This document shows, one piece after another, positions 35,806 through 45,174 of a DNA stretch of 64,000 nucleotides. The stretch's first letter is position 1. Every line of letters starts with the position of its first letter. Under the pieces are notes generated by a model. It was not told where the DNA came from. It saw only the letters and a list, made by a program, of their open reading frames with translations, and searched no databases. The translations under genes were made by a program, and so were the position numbers. The stretch comes from Balneolaceae bacterium (GTDB taxonomy: Bacteria > Bacteroidota > Rhodothermia > Balneolales > Balneolaceae): the NCBI GenBank assembly GCA_017640665.1, contig JAEPQE010000002.1, forward strand, positions 62,001 to 126,000, read 5' to 3'.

Positions 35806-38217
35806 TCAGAAAAGGATGCTAAGCCCCAGAGAGTTGCCGTAATTACCAACCAGTCTTCGGCTAAATTCTACATACATGAAGCCAAAAATTTTAAATGCAG
35901 CTATACCTAATTCAGCTTGGGTTTCTGCATTTGAATAAGGAAGCAAGGGTTCTAAAGACGGGGTTTGATCTATCACACCAACAGTAAAAAAAGTAGCTAA
36001 ATGAATACCACTTTTTTGAATAAATCGAATAGGTGCTTTCCTGGTTATGGAGCTCCCAAACTTATATTTCACTTTTAATACAGACGAACGATAACCTATA
36101 GGTTCTTTAAAACTCACAGTGTTGAATGGTCTTACCCGAACATAGTCATCTAACACAAAACCATTATATCCAAACAAACGTTGATTAGGCGTTCCCTGAT
36201 CTGAAGCAGCAAAGATTAGTTCACTTTGGATGAAATGAGAGCTGAAAACCGGGAGGTTCGTAGTTATTCCAACACGATATCGATTGTAATCAAAATCGCT
36301 GCCCCAGGATGAAACCCCTTTTTCCAGCTTAGCATCAACCAACCAACCGAAATCCCGGATATTGTAGTCCCTGAGGAATTGAGTTCGGATATACTTTCTC
36401 GTATCGTGATGAAAGTGAATGGAAACTCCTTTCAAATCGCCGTTTTCAGAAGGGAAAAGAACATCATTGTTTGGAAAGAGCACAGGGTCAATCTCCCCGA
36501 ATAACGAAAAGTCAGTTTTGCTCGACAACATGGAATGTGTCTCGTTCAAATAGAGAACTCTGATAAAAGACTCGATATCAAATCTGTAGCGAAAACCTGC
36601 CTGCACACCTTCTCTTAAAAAATAATTATTTGAAACGTTTCCAAAGAGTACTGAGCTGGCAGATTGCCTGAAATCAAAGAAGTCTAGCGGTGTTCGATTG
36701 TATTCGTAATCCTGATACTGAAGACTTGTTTGTTTTTGAATAGTGAGATCAGGCGCAAATGCGGTCCCTGGAATAAAATGATGAGCTTTGATTCTATAAT
36801 TGAATTCTTTGCTTGCAAAACCGTATCCACCGATTAACCGATAGTCATATTCGGAATGAACAGGAGTTCTTAATCCTAATCCCAAATAATGACCTTCCAC
36901 CCTATTGAAATGGTAAATATCGCTCAGATTAGTTAAATAAAACCGTTCTAATTGGTAGGGAAGCCGAAAAAAATTACTCATCATCGACATTCCTAATCGC
37001 AGAGTACGGTTCTTTTCAGTATATGACTGGGCTTCAGAAAGATAGGCGGTATTACTGTTCTCGTTATTAACCGATAAAGAATCCCAGTATACTTTTCTTT
37101 TACGATGTGCTCCGGGAAGAATAACCGAAGTATTCAGGTCGAGATCATCAGCTCTTAAATTAGTTGGATTAATTGTATGGCCTGCCCAGGTCCATTCGTC
37201 TTTATAGAGAATTGCATTGGAAGCCCCAAAGAAGCTCAGTTTAGCAGAGAGTTGTGTTTCATCAGGAAGCCAGAACTCATTAATTTGTTTATAGCTCTGG
37301 ATGTATCGAAGGTCTGAAATGCTAAATAATCCATTACTGGTAGATGCATACTCATTCAGCTTTACATCAATACCAAGAATAGTTGAAGAAAGCTCATCGT
37401 ACCAGATAGACCCAATAAAAAGCGGGCGATTGGTAAGTTTAGGTTCTACATCAATACGTACGGTTCCCTCCGGCCAATTCGAGCCAGCCGGATTGTCTGT
37501 GAGCTCATAAAAGCGCCCCGCACGTTTAGAAATTGGGCCAACTACCGTTATATCTTCAGAGAGAATACTTAACGGCACCAAATCCTGATTGAGGTTTAGT
37601 GGCGGTCCTCCTGTAGAAAAGAAATCGTATTCACTGAAAAAGTTTTTACTTGCTCTGTTCGCGATAATTTCCTCGGTAAACCGCTCGGGACGGATGATAT
37701 GCTTCACCTTTGTAACACGCTCGGAAAAGGCAGTGGCTCTAAATCGATTTGCTGAATCTTTTTGTGCTTCGTTAGAACCAAGAATAGCCAATTTATAAAT
37801 TTCCGCCTGATAGGATTTCAATCCTGCATTTAGTCGCTCTCTGCGAACTGCAAGCTCCTGAACTTTTCGGGTTACTCTGTCTGCACTTACTACGATTTCG
37901 TCCATTAGAAGTAAATCAGGTCTTAAAAAAACATCGAGTTCAGTCACCTGATTTCTTTTGATAGTAACTGTAATAAGTGTATCCAGAAAAGAAAGGCTGC
38001 TAAACTTGATTTCAAAGGTACCCGGAGTAAGCTGAAGTGAATAGAAACCATCATCACTAGTGTAAGTACCGGTTAGCGTCCCTTCTTTGACAATATTAGC
38101 ATAAGGAATAGTTTCTCCAGTGCCCGCTTCATAGATAGTCCCTTTCAACTCTCCTTTTTGAGCTAAAACTATATTCGAACTTAAGAAGATGAAACATACT
38201 AAAAATAGTATCTGCAC
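35806..38217 (-). CDS. DUF5686/carboxypeptidase-regulatory-like outer-membrane protein
   Basis: 803 residues: signal peptide (MQILFLVCFIFLSSNIVLAQ), then a carboxypeptidase-D regulatory domain at about 24-100 (GTIYEAGTGETIPYANIV). A DUF5686-type body follows (DRVTRKVQELAVRRER; ANRASKNFFSEYDFFSTGG; ILGIDVKLNEYA), ending in beta-rich outer-membrane barrel sequence with an Omp85-like tail. DUF5686 proteins are outer-membrane proteins of unknown role in Bacteroidota. The neighbours (foldases further away, LD-carboxypeptidase 92 bases upstream) add no clear function. Confidence 0.8.
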   Translation of the reverse strand: MQILFLVCFIFLSSNIVLAQKGELKGTIYEAGTGETIPYANIVKEGTLTGTYTSDDGFYSLQLTPGTFEIKFSSLSFLDTLITVTIKRNQVTELDVFLRPDLLLMDEIVVSADRVTRKVQELAVRRERLNAGLKSYQAEIYKLAILGSNEAQKDSANRFRATAFSERVTKVKHIIRPERFTEEIIANRASKNFFSEYDFFSTGGPPLNLNQDLVPLSILSEDITVVGPISKRAGRFYELTDNPAGSNWPEGTVRIDVEPKLTNRPLFIGSIWYDELSSTILGIDVKLNEYASTSNGLFSISDLRYIQSYKQINEFWLPDETQLSAKLSFFGASNAILYKDEWTWAGHTINPTNLRADDLDLNTSVILPGAHRKRKVYWDSLSVNNENSNTAYLSEAQSYTEKNRTLRLGMSMMSNFFRLPYQLERFYLTNLSDIYHFNRVEGHYLGLGLRTPVHSEYDYRLIGGYGFASKEFNYRIKAHHFIPGTAFAPDLTIQKQTSLQYQDYEYNRTPLDFFDFRQSASSVLFGNVSNNYFLREGVQAGFRYRFDIESFIRVLYLNETHSMLSSKTDFSLFGEIDPVLFPNNDVLFPSENGDLKGVSIHFHHDTRKYIRTQFLRDYNIRDFGWLVDAKLEKGVSSWGSDFDYNRYRVGITTNLPVFSSHFIQSELIFAASDQGTPNQRLFGYNGFVLDDYVRVRPFNTVSFKEPIGYRSSVLKVKYKFGSSITRKAPIRFIQKSGIHLATFFTVGVIDQTPSLEPLLPYSNAETQAELGIAAFKIFGFMYVEFSRRLVGNYGNSLGLSILF

Positions 38218-38309
38218 CCGGTAATACGATTCCCTGAGGAAACTGAATTTCTCCTGAAAAATAGTCTTTATGATTTAATTAGAAGTTCTACTGAGTTTTA
38301 ATTCAGTAA

Positions 38310-39326
38310 TCAAATCACCCCGGGCTCAAGTAAGCGAATGGATTTGTTTTCAGCATCAATTTCAGCTTCAACACCCACCGGAAGCGTAACATTTTTGTCC
38401 TCGTGGCTTATCATTGCGCCATAGAACGCAGGAATATCCAACAAACCAATATGATGAGCAAATACTTCTTTCATCGAAAGGCTGTTTGTACCTACATCAC
38501 AATTTGTGCATTTCCCAAAAACAAAGCCGTTTATCTGGTCCAAAATACCCGCCAGTTTCAATTGCGTCAGCATTCTGTCAACACGGTACACACTTTCGCC
38601 CACATCTTCCAGAAATAGAATAGCTCCTTCAAAATCAGGCACATATTCAGAACCAATCATAGCTGTAAGTACGGATAAATTTCCCCCAAGTAATCGACCT
38701 TTTGCCTTTCCGGTATTCACAACGAAAGTATCTGTTTCATCTTCCGGAATTGAATACATGGCTTTTTTTCCTTTTAGCAGTACCTCATCCCAGGAATTCA
38801 ATGTAAAGTCATTCCATTCAGATTTCCCAACCGGACCATGAAAGGTGACCAAACCAGTTTTATGCTGAATAGCCAAATGTAGAGAGGTTATGTCACTAAA
38901 CCCGATTAATGGCTTTGGATTGGCTTGAATCACTTTATAATCAAGTAAAGGAAGAATTCGGTTACATCCCCACCCTCCTCGAATGCAAAGAACAGCTTCT
39001 ACATCATCATCCTGAAACATAGCCATTAAGTCACTTGCCCGGTCTTCATCCTTCCCTGCGAGGTATCCGTATTTATCACGAACATGATCGCCCAGTTTTA
39101 AAGAATACCCCAGTTCTTTAAGAGTGTTGAGCATTTCATCAAAATCTGAAGAATCATAAATAGGACTACCCGGAGCAATTAGTCCAAGAGTTGCTCCTTC
39201 TTTTAATCTTTGAGGTTTCAGAAGTTCCGGGCCTGTTTTTTTTGAAACGGAATAAGCTCCTTTCAGCAATCCTGAAGCTGCCCCCAGACCGGTAAGACGA
39301 ACAAAATTTTTACGTGAAATTCCCAT
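38310..39326 (-). CDS. LD-carboxypeptidase (peptidase S66)
   Basis: The ATG at 39326 is preferred over TTG at 39335, which overlaps the nadD stop. The protein is 338 residues with a Tat-like start (MGISRKNFVRLTGLGAASG). The core has APGSPI, RGGWGCNRILPLLDY, IGFSDITSL (catalytic Ser144) and GGNLSVLTAMIGSEY. LEDVGESVYRVDRMLTQL provides the acid-base Glu and His region. These enzymes trim the terminal D-Ala from tetrapeptide muropeptides during cell-wall recycling. An exported form is inferred from the signal. Confidence 0.87.
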   Translation of the reverse strand: MGISRKNFVRLTGLGAASGLLKGAYSVSKKTGPELLKPQRLKEGATLGLIAPGSPIYDSSDFDEMLNTLKELGYSLKLGDHVRDKYGYLAGKDEDRASDLMAMFQDDDVEAVLCIRGGWGCNRILPLLDYKVIQANPKPLIGFSDITSLHLAIQHKTGLVTFHGPVGKSEWNDFTLNSWDEVLLKGKKAMYSIPEDETDTFVVNTGKAKGRLLGGNLSVLTAMIGSEYVPDFEGAILFLEDVGESVYRVDRMLTQLKLAGILDQINGFVFGKCTNCDVGTNSLSMKEVFAHHIGLLDIPAFYGAMISHEDKNVTLPVGVEAEIDAENKSIRLLEPGVI

Positions 39327-39331
39327 AGTGA

Positions 39332-39919
39332 TCAATTTTTGGATGTATATAACGCTTCCTTTCTGATAATGTCCAATACTTTTTCGGGAAGCATGTTTTC
39401 TAGCTCACCCACGCCTAACAGTTCTTTTATTTTAGATGAAGAAACTTCAAGAGGTTCATGGTTAACAAAGGTAGTGCTTTCAAGTATATAGTTCTTTACC
39501 TGGGAGTGATCTGCTCCGGGGCGCTTAGCGACCAATAAATCAGCTTCATCCAATATTTTTTCATGGAACTTCCAGGTATGAAATTTTGCGAGATTATCTT
39601 CTCCTATACAGAAATAGAATTGAAAGTCCGGGTCATTGATCTGTTTAAGGTGCCTGATGGTATTAAAGGAAAAGGAAGGCTTTGGTAGCTCGTTCTCAAT
39701 GGTAAGAATATTGACGTTCTCTTTTCCTTCAAAGGCTTTTTGAAGCATGTGTAACCTGGTACTATAGGAAGCCTGGTTATCTTCTGCTTTATGCGGAGGA
39801 AAAGGCGTGAGCAATACCCAAAGTTGGTCTATTTTTCCGGATTTCAGAAAAGAATCCGCAATGGATAGATGTCCGTTATGAACCGGGTCAAAGGTCCCTC
39901 CAAATAACCCAATCCTCAT
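39332..39919 (-). CDS. nadD: Nicotinate-nucleotide adenylyltransferase
   Basis: 195 residues with GLFGGTFDPVHNGH (nucleotidyltransferase HxGH-type motif), FIGED-like FCIGEDNLAKFHTWK and SSSKIKELL (ISSTxIR-type motif). It makes deamido-NAD in NAD synthesis. It lies five bases after bamD and overlaps the region of the LD-carboxypeptidase start, so all three are co-transcribed. Confidence 0.95.
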   Translation of the reverse strand: MRIGLFGGTFDPVHNGHLSIADSFLKSGKIDQLWVLLTPFPPHKAEDNQASYSTRLHMLQKAFEGKENVNILTIENELPKPSFSFNTIRHLKQINDPDFQFYFCIGEDNLAKFHTWKFHEKILDEADLLVAKRPGADHSQVKNYILESTTFVNHEPLEVSSSKIKELLGVGELENMLPEKVLDIIRKEALYTSKN

Positions 39920-39924
39920 GGCTA

Positions 39925-40752
39925 TTAATTGCTACCTATTGTATCGCCTGAGGCAGGAACATCAACCTGAGCAAGCTTTCGGGTAGCTTCAACATACATT
40001 TCTTCAGCTCTTTCTCTGTTCGCGCTTTGAGGGAACAACTGCAGGAATTTTTCATAAGTTGCTACAGCTGAATTGTACCGCTCAGCTTGTTTAGAGGGAA
40101 TACTTCGATCTGCATAAACAATATAGGTCTCAATCAATTTAACAAGAGCCCTTTCTGCCCAAACCGATTCCGGATATTGATCGATGGTCTGGTCAAAATA
40201 AATAGTAGCAGCCAGAAAGCTTTCAATTCGTAGATAAAACTCTGCTGATTCAAAACTCTTGCGGGCCAGTTTATTTCGTAGTTCATCAATCTTTGCAGCA
40301 GATTCGAGCACGTATTCCGAATTTGGATATCTATTATTAAACAGCTGGAATAGTTCTATCGCCCGCCCGGTAGCACTTTGATCAAGCCGGTATCGGGGAC
40401 TTTGTTCGTAATAGCATAACGCTCTTTTATATTCTACTTCCTGCCTCTTCTCATTCTGAGGATAATAGCTGATAAAGCGCTCGTATTCTGATGCGGCTAA
40501 GATATATTGACCATCCAGGTAATAACTTTCTGCAAGATAAAACTGAGCATCCTGAGAGTAACTCGTTCCCCTGCCCAGTCTTGTAACTAAATCAAATCCA
40601 TAAGCAGCATCTCCATATTTCTCTTTTTCAAAAAGAGCCATGGATTTATCAAATGCTACGTTTACAGGGTCTCCGCGTCGAACAAGCTCATTATTCTTGC
40701 ACGCAGTAAGTAAAAGTATTACCGAGCATAAAGCGATGGTAAGTGTTCTCAT
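39925..40752 (-). CDS. bamD: Outer membrane assembly lipoprotein BamD
   Basis: The 40752 start gives MRTLTIALCSVILLLTAC with a lipobox; the longer frame overlaps the prenyl synthase and lacks a proper signal. The mature 250 residues hold TPR repeats (ALFEKEKYGDAAYGFDLV, AQFYLAESYYLDGQYILAASEYERFI, YPNSEYV, ATYEKFLQLFPQS), as in BamD/YfiO. It is part of the Bam complex that inserts outer-membrane beta-barrels, consistent with the SurA-like genes elsewhere in the window. Confidence 0.88.
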   Translation of the reverse strand: MRTLTIALCSVILLLTACKNNELVRRGDPVNVAFDKSMALFEKEKYGDAAYGFDLVTRLGRGTSYSQDAQFYLAESYYLDGQYILAASEYERFISYYPQNEKRQEVEYKRALCYYEQSPRYRLDQSATGRAIELFQLFNNRYPNSEYVLESAAKIDELRNKLARKSFESAEFYLRIESFLAATIYFDQTIDQYPESVWAERALVKLIETYIVYADRSIPSKQAERYNSAVATYEKFLQLFPQSANRERAEEMYVEATRKLAQVDVPASGDTIGSN

Positions 40753-40771
40753 TGTAGATGTTTTCAATTCT

Positions 40772-41767
40772 TTAGTGATCACGATTTTGTAAGAAGATAA
40801 GGAGATTTTCAAGTTCTTGTTTGTATTCTGAGTCTGGGAAATGTGCAAGTAATTCTTTAGCCTTTTCGTATCGTTTGTTTAGTTCTGCTGCAACGTCTTC
40901 AATCACATTCAATGAGTCTATAATATCCAAGACCTTTTCCACTGATTCCTCAGTAGGGCTTTCATCAAGCAAGGTTTTCTGAATGTGTGTTTTCTGTTCT
41001 TCATTCGCTCGTTCTAACGCAAGTATAGTGAGATATGTTTTCTTTCCTTCAAAAATATCTCCCCCCGGGCGTTTCCCGAACTTTTCTGGATCAGCAATAG
41101 CATCTAATAAATCATCCTGAATTTGAAAAGCGATGCCCAGTTCCATTCCAAGGTCATGCATTTCTTTTCTTTGGATGTCTGAAGCGTGAGCCGCAATGGC
41201 TCCCATTTCAAGTGATCCCGATAACAATGCCGCTGTTTTACCGGAAATCATTTCAATGTATTCGCTCAGTTGAACATCCTGACGGTCTACAAACTCCATG
41301 TCTAAAGCCTGACCTTCACATACTGTCACAGTTGCTTTCAAAAATATATCATAGAGGGCTGCAAACTCATTTTTAGAGAAAGACTCATCCTCTCCATAAA
41401 ATGAAAGTTGTTGCATTGCTCCTGCAAACATAACATCTCCGGAGAGAATTGCGATGTTCTCATCCCATTTTTTGAACACGCTTGGCTTACCCCTTCTTGT
41501 ATCAGCGGAATCCATAATATCATCATGAACCAGCGTGAAGTTATGAAGAATTTCAATAGCTAAAGCAGAGGGCAAAGCATTTTTTGGATCGCCCTCACAT
41601 ATCCCGCAAGAAAGCATGGTTAGAATCGGCCGAATCCTCTTCCCTCCTCCATCGAGAGCGTAGCGGTATGGCTGATATAGAGTTTCCGGTTTGGAAGGAA
41701 GATCAAGTTCTTTTAATGCGGTCTCAATCTGTATATAAAGCTGCTTTTGTAAGTCCGTAGTGTTCAA
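40772..41767 (-). CDS. Polyprenyl (farnesyl/geranylgeranyl-type) diphosphate synthase
   Basis: 331 residues, short-chain trans-prenyltransferase layout: GGGKRIRP, first Asp-rich motif DDIMD (82-86) with DTRRGKP, GQALDMEF, and second Asp-rich motif FQIQDDLLD followed by KTYL. The residues before the first motif (NFTLVH) suggest a C15-C20 product but do not settle it. Next to it lies the type II IPP isomerase, forming an isoprenoid pair. No other isoprenoid gene is in the window. Confidence 0.9.
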   Translation of the reverse strand: MNTTDLQKQLYIQIETALKELDLPSKPETLYQPYRYALDGGGKRIRPILTMLSCGICEGDPKNALPSALAIEILHNFTLVHDDIMDSADTRRGKPSVFKKWDENIAILSGDVMFAGAMQQLSFYGEDESFSKNEFAALYDIFLKATVTVCEGQALDMEFVDRQDVQLSEYIEMISGKTAALLSGSLEMGAIAAHASDIQRKEMHDLGMELGIAFQIQDDLLDAIADPEKFGKRPGGDIFEGKKTYLTILALERANEEQKTHIQKTLLDESPTEESVEKVLDIIDSLNVIEDVAAELNKRYEKAKELLAHFPDSEYKQELENLLIFLQNRDH

Positions 41768-41817
41768 ATCTGTCCGTAGAATTTAAGTGCCAAATATAGG
41801 CAATCTAAAGAGCTTTA

Positions 41818-42846
41818 TCAGGCTGTTTTCTCTAAAAGATGAGAGCTGTTCAATTCTGAAACAGAAGAACAACCCAGTAAGGTGAGAATGATTTTTAAAT
41901 CGTTACTCCATTGATCGAAAAAGTGTTGAACACCTTCCAGCCCCGATTCTGAAATAGCTTTTATAACAGGTTGAGCGCAGGCGGTGAAATTTGCTCCAAG
42001 GCACAGGGCTTTGGCAATATCATGAGCAGACCGAATTCCTCCAGAAGCAATCAACCCAAAACTTCTTTCCCATTGCAACGAACTTATTTGTCTCAGGCAT
42101 TCTACCGTAGAGATTCCCCAATCGTTAAAGCTATGATTCGGGTTTTTATTTGATGACCGGTAGTTCTCCACCTTAGCCCAGCTGGTCCCTCCTGCTCCGG
42201 CAACATCAAGCACTTCAACTCCTGCATTCAATAATCTTTTAGCCACATATTTTGATATTCCGGCTCCGGTTTCTTTAACAATCACCGGAATATCGGAGTC
42301 TTTCACCAACTGCTCGATACCATTCAATACTCCTTTGAAATTACGGTCACCTTCGGGCTGCATCAGTTCTTGCAATGGATTTAAGTGCACGATAACAGCA
42401 TTAGCTTCAATACTGTTTATGAGCACCTTGATTTTATCTTTGGAAAAACCATCGATCAGTTGAACCCCTCCAATATTGGAACAGATAAAGGCGTTCGGGG
42501 CTTTTTCCCGAACTACTGAAAAGGTTTTTGTCAGGCTTTTATCCTCCAGCATTGCGCGCTGACTTCCAACCCCAAATGGTAGGTTATTCGCTTCACAAAA
42601 CTCCGCGATTATCGCATTTACGGGACCGGAATCAGCATAACCACCCGTCATGGATGAAATAAACAATGGAAAGGAAAAGGTTCTCCCTAAAAGAGTAGCT
42701 TCAATAGAAACTTCGTCAATATCTACTTCCGGAAGTGCATTATGATTGAAATAATATCCATCAAATCCCGAGGATAAAGAATACTGAGTACCTTCTGTAA
42801 TGGTTAGTTCAACGTGATCTTTTTTTCGTTGTCTGATGTCTGTCAT
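41818..42846 (-). CDS. fni: Type II isopentenyl-diphosphate delta-isomerase (FMN-dependent)
   Basis: Starting at 42846 (MTDIRQRKKDHVEL) the product has 342 residues. The characteristic RKKDH opening and the FMN/TIM-barrel segments are present: SSMTGG, FGVGSQRA, SNIGGVQLI, HLNPLQELMQPEGD, KETGAGIS, DVAGAGGTSWAKVE, IASGGIRSAHD and ALCLGANF. It interconverts IPP and DMAPP in the cytosol. It lies 50 bases upstream of the prenyl synthase. A repeat of family A lies directly upstream of its start. Confidence 0.93.
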   Translation of the reverse strand: MTDIRQRKKDHVELTITEGTQYSLSSGFDGYYFNHNALPEVDIDEVSIEATLLGRTFSFPLFISSMTGGYADSGPVNAIIAEFCEANNLPFGVGSQRAMLEDKSLTKTFSVVREKAPNAFICSNIGGVQLIDGFSKDKIKVLINSIEANAVIVHLNPLQELMQPEGDRNFKGVLNGIEQLVKDSDIPVIVKETGAGISKYVAKRLLNAGVEVLDVAGAGGTSWAKVENYRSSNKNPNHSFNDWGISTVECLRQISSLQWERSFGLIASGGIRSAHDIAKALCLGANFTACAQPVIKAISESGLEGVQHFFDQWSNDLKIILTLLGCSSVSELNSSHLLEKTA

Positions 42847-42909
42847 AAGGGAAATTGCCACTAAAACTCGAAAACACAAAATGCGTTTTTCTGTTGATGC
42901 TGAAAGACT

Positions 42910-43047
42910 GTCCTTCCTTGGGGAGGGACAGAGCCAAAACTTGTTTTGGTTCAGGGAGAGGAAAGTGGGTTCGTGTTATATAACCTTTACCGTCCTCTCT
43001 CTGATTTCACACAAGTATGAAATCGGTCTCCCTCCAAAGGGAGACAG
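42910..43047 (+). repeat. Family A interspersed repeat, copy 1
   Basis: A 138-base element with clustered hairpins: GTCC-TTCC/GGGAGGGAC, GAGCCAAAAC/GTTTTGG-TC, a 22-base stem with an AA loop at the GATTTC/GAAATC position, and a final GTCTCCCT/AGGGAGAC hairpin. It starts nine bases after the stop of the SDR gene (minus-strand sense). Two further copies lie at 45016 and 47343, all in the same orientation. Confidence 0.8.
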
Positions 43048-43055
43048 GTTACCTT

Positions 43056-43775
43056 TTAAGGCAAATAGCTCCCACTATTCATATGAAAAGTCTGCCCGGT
43101 GGAGTGTTTGAGCTTTCCTTCTGCAAGAAGCAATACAAGATTGGCAAATTCTTCAGGCGGCGCAATGGAATCAAGGAACAATCCCTGAGTGAGATACTCG
43201 GCTCCATACACCTCAATAGAATCTCTGGCCATATCGGTATCCACAAACCCCGGACAGATGGTATAAGCCGTGATCCCATCCTTCCCAAAACTACGGGCAA
43301 TACTTTTGGTCAGAGCAATCATCCCTCCTTTGCTGGCTGCGTAGGAAGCATATTCCTGGGTATCTCCTCGCTGACCTGCTCTACTCGATATGTTGATGAT
43401 TCTTCCTTCTATTCCCCGTTCTTTCCAGGCATTTACCGCCCATTTACAAAGCAACCCAACTGATCTAAGATTCACCTGCATCGTTCTATCCCAATTTTCC
43501 AACCATTCTTCATCTGATATGGAGAAATCAGCATCTTCGAAGATTCCTGCATTATTAATTAATACCTCGGGGATTTGCTCTGCATTGAATACTTCTTTGA
43601 GTTGTTCGACCTCTTCCGGTTTTGAAAGATCACAAGCGATGTGGGTGTATTGGTTATTGGTATAATTGTTAATGGTTTTTCTAGATGTTCCGATCACAGT
43701 AAAACCATTAACCAATAACAATTCACTAATTGCTTTGCCTATTCCACGGGAAGAGCCTGTGAGGAGTGTTTTCAT
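43056..43775 (-). CDS. Short-chain dehydrogenase/reductase
   Basis: 239 residues, classical SDR: TGSSRGIG (about 6-13) for the nucleotide fold, NNAG at 85-90, catalytic Ser in NISSRAG, Tyr and Lys in YASYAASKGG (YxxxK), and PGFVDTDMA. An NAD(P)H-dependent alcohol or ketone reductase, substrate unknown. It is followed by a family A repeat and then the isoprenoid genes. It is divergent from the hypothetical gene at 43807 across 31 bases. Confidence 0.92.
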   Translation of the reverse strand: MKTLLTGSSRGIGKAISELLLVNGFTVIGTSRKTINNYTNNQYTHIACDLSKPEEVEQLKEVFNAEQIPEVLINNAGIFEDADFSISDEEWLENWDRTMQVNLRSVGLLCKWAVNAWKERGIEGRIINISSRAGQRGDTQEYASYAASKGGMIALTKSIARSFGKDGITAYTICPGFVDTDMARDSIEVYGAEYLTQGLFLDSIAPPEEFANLVLLLAEGKLKHSTGQTFHMNSGSYLP

Positions 43776-43806
43776 ATAATTACTAGAATTCTATAAATTT
43801 TCTTCT

Positions 43807-44307
43807 ATGAAATATATCTCTTCAACTTATGAAATCCTTGCCTGGAGATGCATGGATAAAAGTATTGACGAAAACTGGTCGAATTGGGCTATCGAAATGT
43901 TACAGGCTGGATTTGAGACAGAACATTTAGCTCAGATTATTATCTTGGAAAAACCTCTAAATCAATTCGAATTGAAGTGGCTAGCTGATAAGATATTGAA
44001 TGAACTATCACTAAAATTTAATGATTGTAAGAAAGCTTTATTAGACTACGCTTCTTATTTAATGCATCAAGCTTTCGAAAATAAAATTACTTTTATTAAA
44101 GCTTTATCATTAATCAAAGAGTTATATCTTTTTCTTGATTATGAATACGAGCTTTCTGAATTCTATGAATTATATCACGCGAAAATTGATTTAGAAGAAA
44201 ATGGAATTCAGTTTTATCATCAAGAAGCCACAAAAGAAAATATCGATTTTATAATCTTTGAAGAGTTTTCAAGTTGGTTAGAAAAATATCCCATTAATTA
44301 TTGTTGA
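43807..44307 (+). CDS. Hypothetical acidic protein
   Basis: 166 residues, helix-rich, Glu/Leu-rich, without signal peptide or transmembrane segment. Elements such as NWSNWAIEMLQAGFETEHL and FLDYEYELSEFYELYHAK look like packed helical repeats. No family recognised. It is the only plus-strand gene between 33 and 61 kb, and is bounded by a repeat element at 44331. Low G+C wording resembles accessory genes, but no evidence of transfer is decisive. Confidence 0.6.
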   Translation: MKYISSTYEILAWRCMDKSIDENWSNWAIEMLQAGFETEHLAQIIILEKPLNQFELKWLADKILNELSLKFNDCKKALLDYASYLMHQAFENKITFIKALSLIKELYLFLDYEYELSEFYELYHAKIDLEENGIQFYHQEATKENIDFIIFEEFSSWLEKYPINYC

Positions 44308-44330
44308 ACTATTCTTATCTAAAAATAGGC

Positions 44331-44438
44331 GTCACACTGAATTTATTTCAGCATCTGTAGGGAGTAAATATTTTGATTATGTAACGGATTAGGTCAAGGC
44401 TTCTATCCTCACAGATCCCGGATCAAGTCCGGGATGAC
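44331..44438. repeat. Family B interspersed repeat, copy 1
   Basis: A 108-base element starting GTCACACTGAA and ending GGGATGAC. Inner arms ATCTGT and ACAGAT are complementary, and CCGG-atcaagt-CCGG forms a stem at the right. The copy at 49620 shares the CCTGAA-cttga-TTCAG type hairpin and TCCTCACAGAT-CCGGATCA wording. It lies in a convergent gap between the hypothetical gene and DUF2480. Confidence 0.7.
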
Positions 44439-44488
44439 CCAGAAAAGGAAAGCAGGGGTTACAAAATCAACGAATAACGATTCAATAA

Positions 44489-44998
44489 TTAACGAGAACT
44501 AACAGGTACAAAGCTACACGCTTCGCCGTACATGATTTTTTTTGCTGTTCCCAGTAATTTATTGGTAGCCAATAGGTAAATAGAATCGGGAACGTGAATA
44601 TCTCCACAGCCTTTCAGGAGTACAAACTTATCCTGATACTCACTCCAGTCGAAGGCTTCTACCCTTCTTCGGTACAATTCATGGATGACTTCTTTTTTTG
44701 TTAAACGGAAAACTTCTTTGGTGTATTCGTTGGCATGAGAGGTAATCAACATCCAGGCCCAGGGAGCAATGATGGCATCGGTGGAACAGAAAACAGATAA
44801 GTGCTGGCCTTCGTATTGTGACCAGTCGTAGTTCTTTAAATGCTCCCGGAAGTCAGCTTCTTTCAGCAATAATCCCATGTGCAAAAAGTCCTTGATGTCC
44901 AGCTCTGCTATCGGAGTGACATCATGAAACAACTTCGCGAGGTCGATGGTGACCAACTTTGTGTTTGCTTTTACTTTGTTTAGGATTTCTTTGGGCAT
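44489..44998 (-). CDS. DUF2480 family protein
   Basis: The 44998 start (MPKEILNKVKANTKLVTIDLA) excludes upstream codons that derive from a repeat. The 169 residues contain the DUF2480 signature: AELDIKDFLHMGLLLKEADFR, NYDWSQYEG, VFCSTDAIIAPWAWML and LLKGCGD. The biochemical role is unknown. In Bacteroidota DUF2480 is often found close to suf genes, as here (after the A-type carrier). A family A copy separates it from the carrier gene. Confidence 0.85.
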   Translation of the reverse strand: MPKEILNKVKANTKLVTIDLAKLFHDVTPIAELDIKDFLHMGLLLKEADFREHLKNYDWSQYEGQHLSVFCSTDAIIAPWAWMLITSHANEYTKEVFRLTKKEVIHELYRRRVEAFDWSEYQDKFVLLKGCGDIHVPDSIYLLATNKLLGTAKKIMYGEACSFVPVSSR

Positions 44999-45015
44999 GT
45001 CAGTGTCTACATTTT

Positions 45016-45156
45016 GTCCCTCCTTGGGGAGGGACAGAGTCAAAACTTGTTTTGGCTCAGGGAGAGGACGGTGATGCTTCATTCTACATCGCAACCATGG
45101 GTCCTCCCTCTGATTTCACACAAGTGCGAAATCGGTCTCCCTCCTAAGGGAGACAG
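45016..45156 (+). repeat. Family A interspersed repeat, copy 2
   Basis: A 141-base element with GTCCCTCC/GGGAGGGAC, GAGTCAAAAC/GTTTTGGCTC, GGGAGAGGAC/GTCCTCCCTC around a variable centre, a 22-base AA-loop hairpin and GTCTCCCT/AGGGAGAC. It lies 19 bases after the stop of the A-type carrier gene and 18 bases before DUF2480, so it sits almost exactly between adjacent genes of the operon. Confidence 0.85.
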
Positions 45157-45174
45157 TTTGCTAGTCAATAAAAA

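Noticed and set aside
42836-43111. Plus-strand 91-codon frame across the first family A repeat
   Set aside because: It overlaps the fni start, the repeat and the SDR end on the opposite strand; no coding signal, repeat-derived.
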